A DNA stretch of 64,000 bases from Streptomyces sp. MNU76 (GCF_020982545.1 NZ_JAJKLK010000003.1:868001-932000), one strand, 5' to 3'. Numbered from the stretch's first letter, positions 17,182 through 26,867 are shown. Made by a program: numbers and translations. Notes: generated by a model not told the origin, from the letters alone.

Positions 17182-19005
17182 TCAGCGCTTGGCATGTTCG
17201 CGGAAGCCGCGGCCCGTCTTGCGGCCGAGGCAGCCCGCGGCCACCAGGTGCTCCAGCAGCGGCGCCGGAGCCAGTCCCGGGTCACGGAACTCGCGGTGCA
17301 GCACCTTCTCGATGGCCAGCGAGACATCCAGCCCGACCACGTCCAACAGCTCGAACGGGCCCATCGGGTAGCCGCCGCCCAGCTTCATGGCCGCGTCGAT
17401 GTCGTCCAGCGTCGCGTAGTGCTCCTGCACCATCTTGATCGCGTTGTTCAGGTACGGGAACAGCAGCGCGTTCACGATGAACCCGGCCCGGTCGCCGCAG
17501 TCCACCGGGTGCTTGCGGACCTTCGCGCACAGCTCGCGGACCGTGGCGTGCACGTCGTCGGCCGTCAGCACCGTACGGACCACCTCGACCAGCTTCATCG
17601 CCGGCGCCGGGTTGAAGAAGTGCATCCCGATCACGTCCTGCGGACGTGAGGTGGCGCGGGCGCAGGCGACGACCGGCAGCGAGGAGGTGGTGGTGGCGAG
17701 GATCGCGCCCGGCTTGCAGACCTTGTCGAAGGTCGCGAACAGCTGCCGCTTGACCTCCAGGTCCTCGGCCACCGCCTCCAGCGCCAGATCGACATCGGCG
17801 AAGGCGTCGTAGGAGCCGGCCGGAGTGATCCGGTCCAGGGTCTCGGCGGCGGCCTCGACCGTCATACGCCCCTTGTCGACGGAGCGGGCCAGCGACTTGC
17901 CGATCCGCGCCTTCGCGGCCTGCGCCTTCTCCTCGCTGCGGGCGGCGAGCACGACCTCGTACCCGGCCTTCGCGAACACCTCGGCGATCCCGGACGCCAT
18001 GGTGCCGGAGCCCGCGACACCGACCGAGCGGACGGTGCGCCCGGCGACCGTGGCGACCCCGTCCCGCGGCGTCAGCGCGTCCGGCACGACCGTGGCGGAG
18101 CCGGGCGCCTCGTAGGAGTAGAAGCCGCGCCCAGACTTGCGGCCGGTCAGGCCCGCCTCGCTGAGCTGGCGGAGGATGGGCGCCGGTGCGTGCAGCCGGT
18201 CGTGCGAGGCCGCGTACATGGCCTCCAGGACCGTGCGCGCGGTGTCGACGCCGATGAGGTCCAGCAGCGCCAGGGGGCCCATCGGCAGCCCGCAGCCGAG
18301 CCGCATGGCCGCGTCGATGTCCTCGCGGGAGGCATACTTGGCCTCGTACATCGCGGCGGCCTGGTTGAGGTACCCGAACAGCAGCCCGTCGGCGACGAAA
18401 CCGGGCCGGTCGCCGACCGCGACCGGCTCCTTGCCCAGGTCGAGGGCGAGATCCGTGACGGCCGCGACGGCCTGCGGCGCGGTCAGCACCGAGGAGACGA
18501 CCTCGACCAGCTTCATGGCGGGCGCCGGGTTGAAGAAGTGCAGACCGAGGACACGCTCCGGACGCGCCGACTCCGCCGCCAGCCGGGTCACCGACAGGGC
18601 GTTGGTGCCGGTGGCGAGCACGGCCTCCGGCCGCACGATCGCGTCGAGTTCACGGAAGACCTGCTGCTTGATCTCGTACGACTCCGGGACCACCTCGATC
18701 ACCAGGTCGGCGTCGGCCGCGGCCTGGAGGTCGGTGAAGGTGCGGAAGCGGGCGAGGGCGTCACCGCGCTCCCGCTCGGTGATCCGCCCACGGGTCACGG
18801 CGCGCTCGGTCGCGGCCTCCAGGGCCGCGACGGCACGCGCGCCGGCGGCCTCGCTGATGTCGATGCCGACGACCTCGCGGCCGGCCCGGGTCAGCACCTC
18901 GGCGATACCGGTGCCCATGGTGCCGAGACCGACCACGGCGATCGTCTGGAACGGGGATTGCGCAGACAGGGGGGACAGCGACGAGTCGGAAAGGGGAGTG
19001 GCCAT
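17182..19005 (-). CDS. Tandem-duplicated 3-hydroxyacyl-CoA dehydrogenase
   Basis: A 607-residue protein made of two complete copies of the roughly 290-residue 3-hydroxybutyryl-CoA dehydrogenase. Each copy has a Rossmann motif (VVGLGTMGTGIAE and VAGSGTMASGIAE), the catalytic-His segment (LHFFNPAPAMKLVEVV and MHFFNPAPAMKLVEVV), a PMGPLALLD/PMGPFELLD helix and a terminal GRKSGRGFYSY/GRKTGRGFREH. Both active sites look intact, so this is a fused pseudo-dimer. It should oxidise (S)-3-hydroxyacyl-CoA with NAD or run in reverse towards crotonyl-CoA for the ethylmalonyl-CoA pathway. ATG 19005 has GGAG 7 bp upstream; a longer frame to 19248 looks like leader sequence. Confidence 0.93.
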   Translation of the reverse strand: MATPLSDSSLSPLSAQSPFQTIAVVGLGTMGTGIAEVLTRAGREVVGIDISEAAGARAVAALEAATERAVTRGRITERERGDALARFRTFTDLQAAADADLVIEVVPESYEIKQQVFRELDAIVRPEAVLATGTNALSVTRLAAESARPERVLGLHFFNPAPAMKLVEVVSSVLTAPQAVAAVTDLALDLGKEPVAVGDRPGFVADGLLFGYLNQAAAMYEAKYASREDIDAAMRLGCGLPMGPLALLDLIGVDTARTVLEAMYAASHDRLHAPAPILRQLSEAGLTGRKSGRGFYSYEAPGSATVVPDALTPRDGVATVAGRTVRSVGVAGSGTMASGIAEVFAKAGYEVVLAARSEEKAQAAKARIGKSLARSVDKGRMTVEAAAETLDRITPAGSYDAFADVDLALEAVAEDLEVKRQLFATFDKVCKPGAILATTTSSLPVVACARATSRPQDVIGMHFFNPAPAMKLVEVVRTVLTADDVHATVRELCAKVRKHPVDCGDRAGFIVNALLFPYLNNAIKMVQEHYATLDDIDAAMKLGGGYPMGPFELLDVVGLDVSLAIEKVLHREFRDPGLAPAPLLEHLVAAGCLGRKTGRGFREHAKR

Positions 19006-19404
19006 CGCGGGACTCCAGGAATGAGGGTGACGACTGAGGGAAGCGCCGCGGATACGCGAAGAGCGCGCAAGCGGCGCGTGGGGCGCGGGTGTTGGTGATG
19101 CCGGGCTGATGAACGCACACGCCCGGTGCCGTCGCCGCGGGGCGTGCACACGCCCGGGGAACGGCTGAACCGACCGGCCCTGTCCCGAGGCCGAGCCGTA
19201 CTGGTACGCGGACATCGAAACTCCGGGTACCGAACCGACTGTGCTCACGACGGCTGCGTCACCAAACCGTCGAGAGCGAACACGAGTGGGTAACTCGCTC
19301 GTCTGAGCTTAACCGGTGGGTAACGAGCGCGCCAGCCCTCGTGTTTGTGACGTACGTCCCGAAGGGTGTTCGCGAAGCGCGTTCACGCCCGTACGCTCGG
19401 TCGC
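19006..19404. other. Divergent intergenic region with repeated GTGGGTAAC
   Basis: About 400 bp between divergent genes with no supported gene. The leftward dehydrogenase frame stays open to 19248 but lacks homology there. GTGGGTAAC occurs at 19286-19294 and 19316-19324, exactly 30 bp apart, and CGAGT-GGGTA-ACTCG (19283-19297) is a dyad over the first copy. Both promoters should be here. Confidence 0.5.
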
Positions 19405-19980
19405 ATGGACGAGGAGTTGCGATCACTCACGGAGCGTGTGCGGGGCGAGTCGGGAGGCTCGGCGGAATGGGAGCGGCTCGTCACGACCGAGTCCACGGAC
19501 GAGCTGGCGGCGGTGCTCACCGAAGCCGGGAAGCCGCTGTGGGCGCGGGAGTTGGCGGCGTTCAGGCTGGGGGTGGCGGGGGACCGCCGGGCCTTCGAGG
19601 CGCTGGTCCTGCTCCTCAATCACCGCGATCCGCCGCGGTGCGCCTCCGCCGCGTACGCGCTGGCCCGGCTCGGCGACCCGCGCACCGCGCGTGCGGCCGC
19701 CGCCCTCGCGACGAACGAACTCCGGGTCGCCTATGCCCTGCACCCCGTGCGGTTGCTCGTCGAGCTCCGGGCGCCCGAGGCGGTGCCGGCGCTGATCACC
19801 ACGCTCCGGCGCCGCCTCGGTCCGCACGACCCCTACCGCCGGGTGGCGCTGGCCTGTGTGGAGGGGCTGGGGGCGTTGGGGGACAGCAGGGCCGAGCCCG
19901 TCCTGAAGGACGCCCTCGCCCATCCGAGGCTCGCGGAGGCGGCGGTGCGGGCGCTGACGCGAATCCCCCGCCAGCGGTAG
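19405..19980 (+). CDS. HEAT-repeat (PBS-lyase-like) protein
   Basis: A 191-residue soluble alpha-helical protein built of short repeats such as LAAFRLGVAGDRRAFEALVLLL, then ASAAYALARLGDPRTARAAAALA and LACVEGLGALGDSRAEPVLKDAL. The A-x-x-A-L-x-x-L-G-D-x-R-A pattern is typical of HEAT/PBS-lyase repeats. Such proteins act as scaffolds; no catalytic residues are apparent. Homologues in Streptomyces are often labelled adenylosuccinate lyase, which the sequence does not support. ATG 19405 is preferred over an upstream ATG at 19366. It stands alone between divergent and convergent neighbours. Confidence 0.75.
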   Translation: MDEELRSLTERVRGESGGSAEWERLVTTESTDELAAVLTEAGKPLWARELAAFRLGVAGDRRAFEALVLLLNHRDPPRCASAAYALARLGDPRTARAAAALATNELRVAYALHPVRLLVELRAPEAVPALITTLRRRLGPHDPYRRVALACVEGLGALGDSRAEPVLKDALAHPRLAEAAVRALTRIPRQR

Positions 19981-20035
19981 CGCTCCGCTTTGGGGGCCAC
20001 TTTTCAGGGCCGTGGTTCAGCTGCGGGCCGGTGGG

Positions 20036-20063
20036 GGCTGATCGCGCAGTTCCCCGCGCCCCT
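20036..20063. repeat. Streptomyces dispersed intergenic repeat, copy 1
   Basis: Contains the core GCGCAGTTCCCCGCGCCCCT at 20044-20063, preceded by GGCTGATC. The same core recurs near 51987, inverted near 52062, and near 54786. This element is common between convergent genes in Streptomyces genomes and is probably a relic or part of a terminator-like structure. Its right end touches the GNAT stop codon. Confidence 0.7.
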
Positions 20064-20593
20064 CAGCGGGGTCGTGTGTAACGAACCTCGGGAACTTCCA
20101 CCCCCTCCACCTCGAAGGGTTCCTCCGTGCCGTCCGGCGTGAAGCCGTGGTGTTCGTAGAAGCGGCGGGCCCTGACGTTGTCCTTCAGCACCCACAGGAG
20201 CATCCGGTCGTGGCCGGCGGCCGCGCAGCGTTCGGCGGACGTACACAGGAGCGCCGCGCCGACCCCGCCGCCCCAGTGCCCGGGGTGGACGTAGAGCGCG
20301 TACAACTCGGCGTCCCCGGTGCGGACTTCGCCGTCGCGGTAGGGGCCGTACGCCGCCCAGCCGACGATTTCGCCGGCCCGCTCGGCGACCAGGTTCACCA
20401 CCGGGTTGCCGGGCTTCAGGAGCAGCTCGCGCCGTCGTTCCGCGTCCTCGGTCACCCGCATCGCGTCGAGGTACGACTGGGGCACGAGCCCGGCGTACGC
20501 CGTCCGCCAGCCCGCCACCCGTATCTCCGCCACGGGACGGCAGTCGGTGAGGGTCATCTCGCGGATCCGCAGGTCATGGTGGGTGTCGTTCAT
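20063..20593 (-). CDS. GNAT-family N-acetyltransferase
   Basis: A 176-residue single-domain acetyltransferase. LRIREMTLTDCRPVAEI is the first strand and helix, AELYALYVHPGHWGGGVG carries the acetyl-CoA-binding V-x-P-x-x-x-G-x-G-x-G/A motif, and LWVLKDNVRARRFYEHHGF is the C-terminal signature of the fold. It transfers acetyl from acetyl-CoA to an amine; the substrate cannot be read. It is separated from the peptidase gene upstream by a strong hairpin, so it is probably transcribed on its own. Confidence 0.88.
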   Translation of the reverse strand: MNDTHHDLRIREMTLTDCRPVAEIRVAGWRTAYAGLVPQSYLDAMRVTEDAERRRELLLKPGNPVVNLVAERAGEIVGWAAYGPYRDGEVRTGDAELYALYVHPGHWGGGVGAALLCTSAERCAAAGHDRMLLWVLKDNVRARRFYEHHGFTPDGTEEPFEVEGVEVPEVRYTRPR

Positions 20594-20612
20594 GGCGGCA
20601 CCCTAGGCCCGG

Positions 20613-20656
20613 CGGCCGTGGGAGTCCCGTGGTTTTCGGTGGGCCTCCCACGGCCG
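20613..20656 (-). terminator. Terminator hairpin after the tripeptidyl aminopeptidase
   Basis: CGGCCGTGGGAG at 20613-20624 pairs perfectly with CTCCCACGGCCG at 20645-20656 across a 20-nt loop that contains TTTT. It begins 5 bp after the peptidase stop on the minus strand. Confidence 0.75.
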
Positions 20657-20660
20657 GGGC

Positions 20661-22232
20661 TCAGCCGCGGAAGCCCAGCAGGCCGTGCAGCGTCGAGCCC
20701 CGGGACGAGGCGGACGCGGCCCGCTTGCTCAGGGGCTTGGGGTCGGGGAGCTTCGCGCAGACGGCGTCGACCTCGCCCGTGCCGCGCGGCACCCTGCCGT
20801 CGGTCAGGTACGCCGCCAGGTGCTTGTCCAGACAGGTGTTGCCGCTGAGTGAGATGCCGTGGTTCCCGCCGCCCTGCTCGACCACCAGGCTGGAGTTCCG
20901 CAGCAGCTGGTGCGTGGCGACCCCGCCCTCGTACGGGGTCGCGGCGTCGTCCGTCGCCTGGAGGATCAGGACGGGCGGCAGCTCGGTGTTGGAGACGTCC
21001 ACCGGATCCAGGGCCTCGGTCGGCCAGAACGCGCAGGGCGCGTTGTACCAGGCGTTGTTCCAGGTCATGAAGGGCGCCTTCTCGTACGCCGTCCAGTTGT
21101 CGTCGCGCCACTCGGCCCAGTCGCGCGGCCAGCGCGCGTCGCGGCACTGCACCGAGGTGTAGACGCTGTAGCCGTTGTCACCGGCCGCGTCCGCGGCGCC
21201 GAAGTTCTCGTAGGCCTCGACCAGCGGGTCGTCGTTCTTGTTCTTCGCGTAGGCGGCGAACGCCTCGGCGAGATGGGGCCAGTAGCCGTCGTAGTAGCCG
21301 CCGGGCATGAAGGTGTCCTCCAGTTCGGAGGGGCCCACCTTGCCGTCCGCGGGTTTGCGGGCCAGCGCCGCCCGCATGGCGTACCACTTGGCCTCGATCT
21401 TCTCCGGGTCGGTGCCGAGCCGGTACGTCTTGTCGTTCTTGGCGATCCACGCCATCAGCGCCCGGTGGCGGTCGTTGAACGCGTGGTCCTGGCGGAGGTT
21501 GTCGTCGTACCAGACGCCCGACGGGTCGACGACGGAGTCCAGCACCGCGCGCCGCACCCGGTGCGGGAACAGCTTGGCGTAGACGGCGCCCAGATAGGTG
21601 CCGTACGAGTACCCGAAGTAGTTGATCTTCTTGGCGCCGAGGGCCGCGCGGATGGCGTCCATGTCCTTGACCGAGCTGACCGTGTCGATGAACGGCAGCA
21701 CGTCCGCGTACTTCTTCGCGCAGGCGTCGGCGAAGGCCTTGGCGCGCTTGAGGTTGGCCCGCTCGGTCTGCGCGTCGGCCGGCAGGGAGTCGGGGCGCAC
21801 CGGCCCGAAGTGTCCGGGCCGGCAGTCGAGCGCGGGCTTGCTGGCGCCGACGCCGCGGGGGTCGAAGCCGATGACGTCGTACTGCGCCGCCACCTTCTTC
21901 GGCAGCGAGGACGCGACGAATCCGGCCAGGGTACGGCCGCTGCCGCCGGGGCCGCCAGGATTGACCACCAGGGGACCCTGGTACTTCTTCGCGGTGTGCG
22001 GGACGCGGGACAGGGCGAGCGTGATCTTCCTGCCGTCCGGCTCGCCGTGGTTCAACGGCACTTTCAGGGTGGTGCACTGGAGCGTCGGATAGTCGCCTGT
22101 GGCGCACTTCTTCCAGGCGAGCTTCGCCGTCGGCGCGGCGGCGAGGGCGCCACTCGCGCCGGCCGGGACCGCCGTGACCATTCCGGCCAGCACGGCGGCG
22201 GCACCGCACAGAGCGGCTGCGCGTTTCTTCAT
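20661..22232 (-). CDS. Secreted tripeptidyl aminopeptidase-type alpha/beta hydrolase (S33)
   Basis: A 523-residue exported peptidase. Residues 1-32 form a signal peptide: basic MKKRA, a hydrophobic core and an ASGALAAA cleavage region. The alpha/beta hydrolase fold shows NPGGPGGSG for the oxyanion hole, DVIGFDPRGVGASKP, and the nucleophile elbow FGYSYGTYLG. The C-terminal half carries PPVLILQATDDAATP for the acid and EQGGGNHGISL for the catalytic His. Length and layout match the Streptomyces Tap/SlpD/SlpE family, which removes tripeptides from protein N-termini outside the cell. Cys residues in DCRPG and CRDAR may form disulphides. Confidence 0.94.
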   Translation of the reverse strand: MKKRAAALCGAAAVLAGMVTAVPAGASGALAAAPTAKLAWKKCATGDYPTLQCTTLKVPLNHGEPDGRKITLALSRVPHTAKKYQGPLVVNPGGPGGSGRTLAGFVASSLPKKVAAQYDVIGFDPRGVGASKPALDCRPGHFGPVRPDSLPADAQTERANLKRAKAFADACAKKYADVLPFIDTVSSVKDMDAIRAALGAKKINYFGYSYGTYLGAVYAKLFPHRVRRAVLDSVVDPSGVWYDDNLRQDHAFNDRHRALMAWIAKNDKTYRLGTDPEKIEAKWYAMRAALARKPADGKVGPSELEDTFMPGGYYDGYWPHLAEAFAAYAKNKNDDPLVEAYENFGAADAAGDNGYSVYTSVQCRDARWPRDWAEWRDDNWTAYEKAPFMTWNNAWYNAPCAFWPTEALDPVDVSNTELPPVLILQATDDAATPYEGGVATHQLLRNSSLVVEQGGGNHGISLSGNTCLDKHLAAYLTDGRVPRGTGEVDAVCAKLPDPKPLSKRAASASSRGSTLHGLLGFRG

Positions 22233-22381
22233 CAGTCAGGCCTCCCAGGACGGAGGATCGCGGGCCGTGCAGACCACGGCCTTCGTCGCATCGTCCCGGA
22301 GCGGGCCGCCGAAGGAACTCGTGCCGGTGAGAGTTGACCCGATCGGGGGCGCGAGAAGCGTCCGGATGCCCTGAGGGAGGG

Positions 22382-23425
22382 TCAGAGCAGCGTCAGCTGC
22401 GTGGGTTCCGGGTCCCGGACCGGCTCCGGCGCGACCGGCTCGCGCGCGGGTGCCCGTCGCGGCAGCTCCGCGCGCCGGGGTCCCATGCCGTACTCCTGTG
22501 CCAGCTCGTGGACCTGACGGGTGATCTGCCGCTGGTACCACTTGGGGGCGTAGGCGCCCTCCGCGTACAGCAGTTCGTACCGCCGTACGAGATGGGGGTG
22601 GTGGCGTTCCAGCCAGGCCATGTACCACTCGCGGGCGCCGGGCCGCAGATGCAGCACCAGGGGGGTCACCGAGGTGGCGCCGGAGGCGGCGATCGCCCGC
22701 ACGGTGGCGCGCAGCCGGTCGGGGTGGTCGCTGAGGAAGGGGAGCACGGGGGCCATCAGCACGCCGCAGCCGATGCCGACGTCGGTGAAGGCCCGCACCA
22801 CGTCGAGCCGGCGCTCGGGGGCGGGGGTGCCCGGCTCGACCGTGCGCCACAGCTCGGGGTCGGTGAAGCCGACGGAGACCGAGATGCCGACCTCGGTGAC
22901 CTCCGCGGCCTGTCGGATCACATCCAGGTCGCGCAGGATCAGCGTGCCCTTCGTCAGGATCGAGAAGGGGTTCGCGTGATCGCGCAGGGCGGCGATGATG
23001 CCCGGCATCAGACGGTAACGGCCTTCGGCCCGCTGGTAGCAGTCCACGTTGGTGCCCATGGCGATGTGCTCGCCGTGCCAGCGCGGTGAGGCGAGCTGCC
23101 GGCGCAGCAGGTCGGGGGCGTTGATCTTCACCACGATCTGGGAGTCGAAGTCGAGGCCCGTGTCGAGGTCCAGATAGCTGTGGGTCTTGCGGGCGAAGCA
23201 GTAGACGCACGCGTGCGTGCAGCCCCGGTAGGGGTTCACCGTCCATTCGAACGGCATCCGGGAGGCGCCCGGCACCCGGTTCACGATCGTCCTGGCCCGG
23301 ACCTCGTGGAATGTCATGCCGCGGAACTCGGGAGTGTCGAAGGTGCGGCTCGTCACCATGTCCGCGCCGAACAGCGCGGCGTCCCGGGCCGGGGCGGGGT
23401 TCTCGGCCAGATGGTCCCAGCGCAT
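22382..23425 (-). CDS. Rv2578c-like radical SAM protein
   Basis: A 347-residue radical SAM protein. NPYRGCTHACVYCFARKTH contains the CxxxCxxC cluster motif for the 4Fe-4S centre that cleaves S-adenosylmethionine, and TVNPYRG just before it is typical of the Rv2578c/SplB-like group. The barrel continues with AMGTNVDCYQRAEG and FSILTKGTLILRD. The reaction is unknown; some members are annotated as DNA-repair photolyase-like, which is not established. ATG 23425 is chosen because the sequence upstream has no family resemblance, though a frame from 23680 remains open. It is divergent from the SRPBCC gene, sharing a 255-bp promoter region. Confidence 0.88.
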   Translation of the reverse strand: MRWDHLAENPAPARDAALFGADMVTSRTFDTPEFRGMTFHEVRARTIVNRVPGASRMPFEWTVNPYRGCTHACVYCFARKTHSYLDLDTGLDFDSQIVVKINAPDLLRRQLASPRWHGEHIAMGTNVDCYQRAEGRYRLMPGIIAALRDHANPFSILTKGTLILRDLDVIRQAAEVTEVGISVSVGFTDPELWRTVEPGTPAPERRLDVVRAFTDVGIGCGVLMAPVLPFLSDHPDRLRATVRAIAASGATSVTPLVLHLRPGAREWYMAWLERHHPHLVRRYELLYAEGAYAPKWYQRQITRQVHELAQEYGMGPRRAELPRRAPAREPVAPEPVRDPEPTQLTLL

Positions 23426-23679
23426 GGACGCCTCCTCGGTTGCTCTCGCCTCAGAATAGAACACATGTTCCCTTGATCGTGCGAACTGGTTTTCGAACAT
23501 CGTGTGGAGGTCTCGTCGGGGGCCCTCGGGCCGTCCGCTCCGGGCCCTTGACGCCGTCCGCTCCGGGTCCCCGGGGCCGTCCGCCCCGGGCCCATCGGGC
23601 ACCCCGATTTGGGCCCTCCGGCCGGGGGGTGGTTGGCTTTCCGCACATCCCCGAGTTACCAAGTGCTGGAGGAAGTGCA

Positions 23680-24123
23680 ATGGCGCAGGTCGAGGCCACG
23701 ACCGAACGAGTCGTAGCGGCGGACGCGGAAACGGTGTTCGACACCCTGGCCGAGTACAACGGCGCGCGCGAGAAGCTGATGCCGCAGCACTTCAGCGAGT
23801 ACGAGGTGCGCGAGGGCGGCGACGGCGAGGGCACCCTCGTCCACTGGAAGCTCCAGGCCACCAGCAAGCGCGTCCGCGACTGCCTCCTGGAGGTCACCGA
23901 GCCCTCCGACGGCGAGCTCGTCGAGAAGGACCGCAACTCCTCCATGGTCACCGTCTGGCGGGTCACCCCGGCCGGTGAGGGCAGCTCCCGCGTCGTCGTC
24001 ACCACCACCTGGCAGGGCGCCGGCGGCATCGGCGGCTTCTTCGAGAAGACCTTCGCCCCCAAGGGCCTCGCCCGGATCTACGACGCCCTGCTCGCCAACC
24101 TCGCCGCCGAGGTGGAGAAGTAG
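23680..24123 (+). CDS. SRPBCC-family protein
   Basis: A 147-residue START-like (SRPBCC) domain, beginning VEATTERVVAADAETVFDTL with the expected first strand and helix and ending in a long amphipathic helix GLARIYDALLANLAAEVEK. This fold makes a deep hydrophobic pocket for lipids, polyketides or other ligands and is often a cyclase, transporter or immunity-type binder. GGAGGAAGTGCA directly upstream is a strong ribosome binding site for ATG 23680. It is monocistronic. The ligand is unknown. Confidence 0.85.
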   Translation: MAQVEATTERVVAADAETVFDTLAEYNGAREKLMPQHFSEYEVREGGDGEGTLVHWKLQATSKRVRDCLLEVTEPSDGELVEKDRNSSMVTVWRVTPAGEGSSRVVVTTTWQGAGGIGGFFEKTFAPKGLARIYDALLANLAAEVEK

Positions 24124-24300
24124 CACGGAGCGAGCGGTACGCCCGGCCCAACGGGCGACCGCCCGGGGCGCGTTGCCGTCCTCACCGGTTCGAGTGGATC
24201 TCCTTGACGCTCCCCGGAATGCCGTAACTCGCCGCACTTGCCGACAGTTGCCGCTTGACGCGGGAATTGTGCGGTAAGTGCGACGAGGGGAGCGGTACGC

Positions 24301-26692
24301 ATGGGCGCGACCACACTGGTGAAGGACGAGCCGACCACCACACCCGCTCCACCGCCACCGGCGGACGGGCCTGCCCGGCTCGGCCCGTACCGCGTCCGGC
24401 TGGTCTTCTCCGCCCTGCTGCTCGTCCTGCTCCTCGCCGCGCTGGAGCAGATGGTCGTCGCCACCGCCCTCCCCGAGATCGTCGGGGAGCTGCACGGCGC
24501 GGACCGACTGGCCTGGCCGATCACGGCCTATCTGCTCACCGCCACCGTCACCCTCCCCGTCTACGGCAGGCTCGGTGAACTCCACGGCCGCAAGGGCGTC
24601 CTGCAGTGCGCGCTCACGGTCTTCGTGGCCGGCTCCGCGCTCGCCGGGTTCTCCCGGAGCATGGACCAGCTCATCGCGTTCCGCGCGCTCCAGGGCGTCG
24701 GCGCGGGCGGCCTCATGATCGGCGTGCAGGCGATCATGGCCGACATCCTGCCGACCCGGAACCGGGGGCGCCGGCTGGGCCTGGTGGGCGCCGTCTTCGG
24801 CCTCGCCTCCGTCGCGGGCCCGCTCCTGGGCGGCGTGCTCACGGATCACGTCGGCTGGCGGTGGTGCTTCCACCTCAACGTGCCCGTCGGGCTCCTCGCG
24901 CTGGCCGTCGTCACCTTCGCGCTGAGACTGCCGCCGTCCACGGCCAAGGGGCGCCTCGACGTCGTGGGGGCGGTGCTGCTGGCCACCGCCTCGACCTGCG
25001 CCGTCCTGCTGGCCGGTTGGGGCGGCACCACCTACGCCTGGACCTCACGGCCCGTCCTCGGCCTCGCCGTCGGCGCGGTCGCCGCGACCGTGCTCTTCCT
25101 GGTCGCCGAGCGGTTCGCGCCCCAACCCCTCGTCCCCCTGCGGCTGTTCAGGGACCCGGTCTTCGTCGTCACCGGCCTGGTCGGGATCGCCATCGGCACC
25201 GCCCTCTTCTGCGCCGCCGGTTACCTGCCGACCCAGCTGCGGATGGTGGGCGGGATCTCCGCCACCGAGGCCGGGGTGCTCATGCTGCCGATGACCGCCG
25301 GCATCGTCGGCGCGTCCGTGGTCTCCGGCCGGCTCATCGACCGCACCGGCCATTACCGGACCTACCCCGTCCTCGGCTGCGCCCTGACCGCGCTCGGCGT
25401 GTGGCTGCTGTCCCGTCCGGGGACGGACGCGCCCCGGCTCCAGTTCGGCATCTGGACCGCCGTCCTCGGCGCGGGCATCGGCATGGTGATGCCGGTCCTG
25501 ATCCTCGCCGTGCAGAACTCCGTGCGCCCCGCCGACATCGGGCCCGCCACCGCGGCCGGCAACTACCTCCGGCAGGTCGGCGGCGGCGTGGGCGTGGCCG
25601 CCTTCGGCGCGCTCCTCACCGCCCGGCTGACCGACCGCCTCCCCCAGCGCCCGGGCGCCGTGCTCCCCGACCCCGGCTCGCTCACCCCGGACCTCGTCCA
25701 CACCCTGCCGAACCCCCTGCGCGAGGCCTACGTCCAGGCGTACGCGGACGCCATGCCGGGGATCTTCCAGTACCTCACGCCGGTGCTCGTCCTCGGGCTC
25801 CTCGTCGCCTGCTTCCTCAAGCAGAGGACACCGGTGCCCGTCGACGAGGTGCCCGCCGACCCGGCCCCGAGCCCGAGCCGACGGACACGCCCCCGTCCAG
25901 ATCCCGCAGGCCCGTTCGCCGTACGTCCCCGGCGTCGCCGTCCCCGTCCGCGGCACGGTCCGACACTCCGACGGCAGGGTCGTGACCCGGGCCGCGCTCA
26001 CCCTCATCGACGCCGGGGGCCGGCAGACCGGGCGCGGCGGCAGCGGCGACGACGGGCGATACGCGCTGTCCACCCCGGGGCCGGGCGCGTACGTGCTGAT
26101 CGCGGCCGCCGGGGGCCACCAGCCGCAGGCCGTGAGCGTCACCGTCGGGGAGGTCCCCGTCGAGGTCGACATCGTGCTCGGCGGCGCGGGCCGCCTGGCC
26201 GGGACGGTACGCACGGCGGACGGCCGGACGGTGAGCGACGCGACCGTCACGCTCACCGACGTCCACGGCGAGGTCGTCGTGACGACCCGCAGCGGGGAGC
26301 GGGGCGAGTACCTCGTCACGGAGCTGGTCGCGGGCGAGTACACCCTCGCGGCGGGCGCCCACTCCTACCGGCCGGCCGCGCTGCCCGTCACCGTCCGGGC
26401 CGCCCGCGAGACACGCCAGGACATCGAGCTCGCCGGGGGCGCCGTCCTGCGGGGCACGGTCCGCGCCGGGGGCGGTCGGCCGGTGGAGGACGCGCGCGTG
26501 ACCCTCCTCGACGCCGCCGGGAACGTCGTCGACACGGCGACCACCGGCATCGACGGGACCTTCCGGTTCGTCGACCTGTCCTGCGGCGAGTACACGGTCG
26601 TCGCCACCGGCTATCCACCCGTCGCTACCGTGCTCCAGGTCGCTTCCGGCTCCAGGACGGAACAGGACCTCCACCTAGGCCACGCGGACTGA
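24301..26692 (+). CDS. MFS efflux transporter fused to carboxypeptidase-regulatory-like repeats, frame broken near 25866-25895
   Basis: The first 520 residues are a 14-TM drug:H+ antiporter of the DHA2/EmrB type: LLLVLLLAALEQMVVATALP in helix 1, YGRLGELHGRKGVL as the loop 2-3 signature, and GLASVAGPLLGGVLTDHVGW as the antiporter motif C region. A third reading frame (25895-26692) then encodes about three carboxypeptidase-regulatory/Cna-B-like beta-sandwich repeats with the period GxVRxxDGRxVxxAxVTLxDxxG. Adding one base at each of two C runs (about 25866 and 25891) yields one continuous 797-residue protein with DPAPEPEPTDTPPVQIPQAR as linker. GAGGGGAG precedes ATG 24301. The beta domains would sit at the last helix end and could bind peptide or cell-wall ligands. 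Confidence 0.8.
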
Positions 26693-26867
26693 GGCGCCGG
26701 GCACTCGAGGGCGCGCGGACCATCGTGCGTCGCCCGTGTGGCCTGCGCGTGCGCCGGAGGCTCCCAGGGAGCAATTCGCGTATTGCCACACATCGCAACG
26801 CTACGCAGCCGTACGGTAGTGAGGGCGGCGCAGATCTTGCGAGCCATGGGAAGAAAGGGCCTTGGCC

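Noticed and set aside
19006..19248. Longer N-terminus for the duplicated dehydrogenase
   Set aside because: The extension lacks family similarity and ATG 19005 has a well-spaced ribosome binding site.
23426..23680. N-terminal extension of the radical SAM protein up to 23680
   Set aside because: Contains GGGCCC-type repeats and no family similarity; it overlaps the divergent promoter region.
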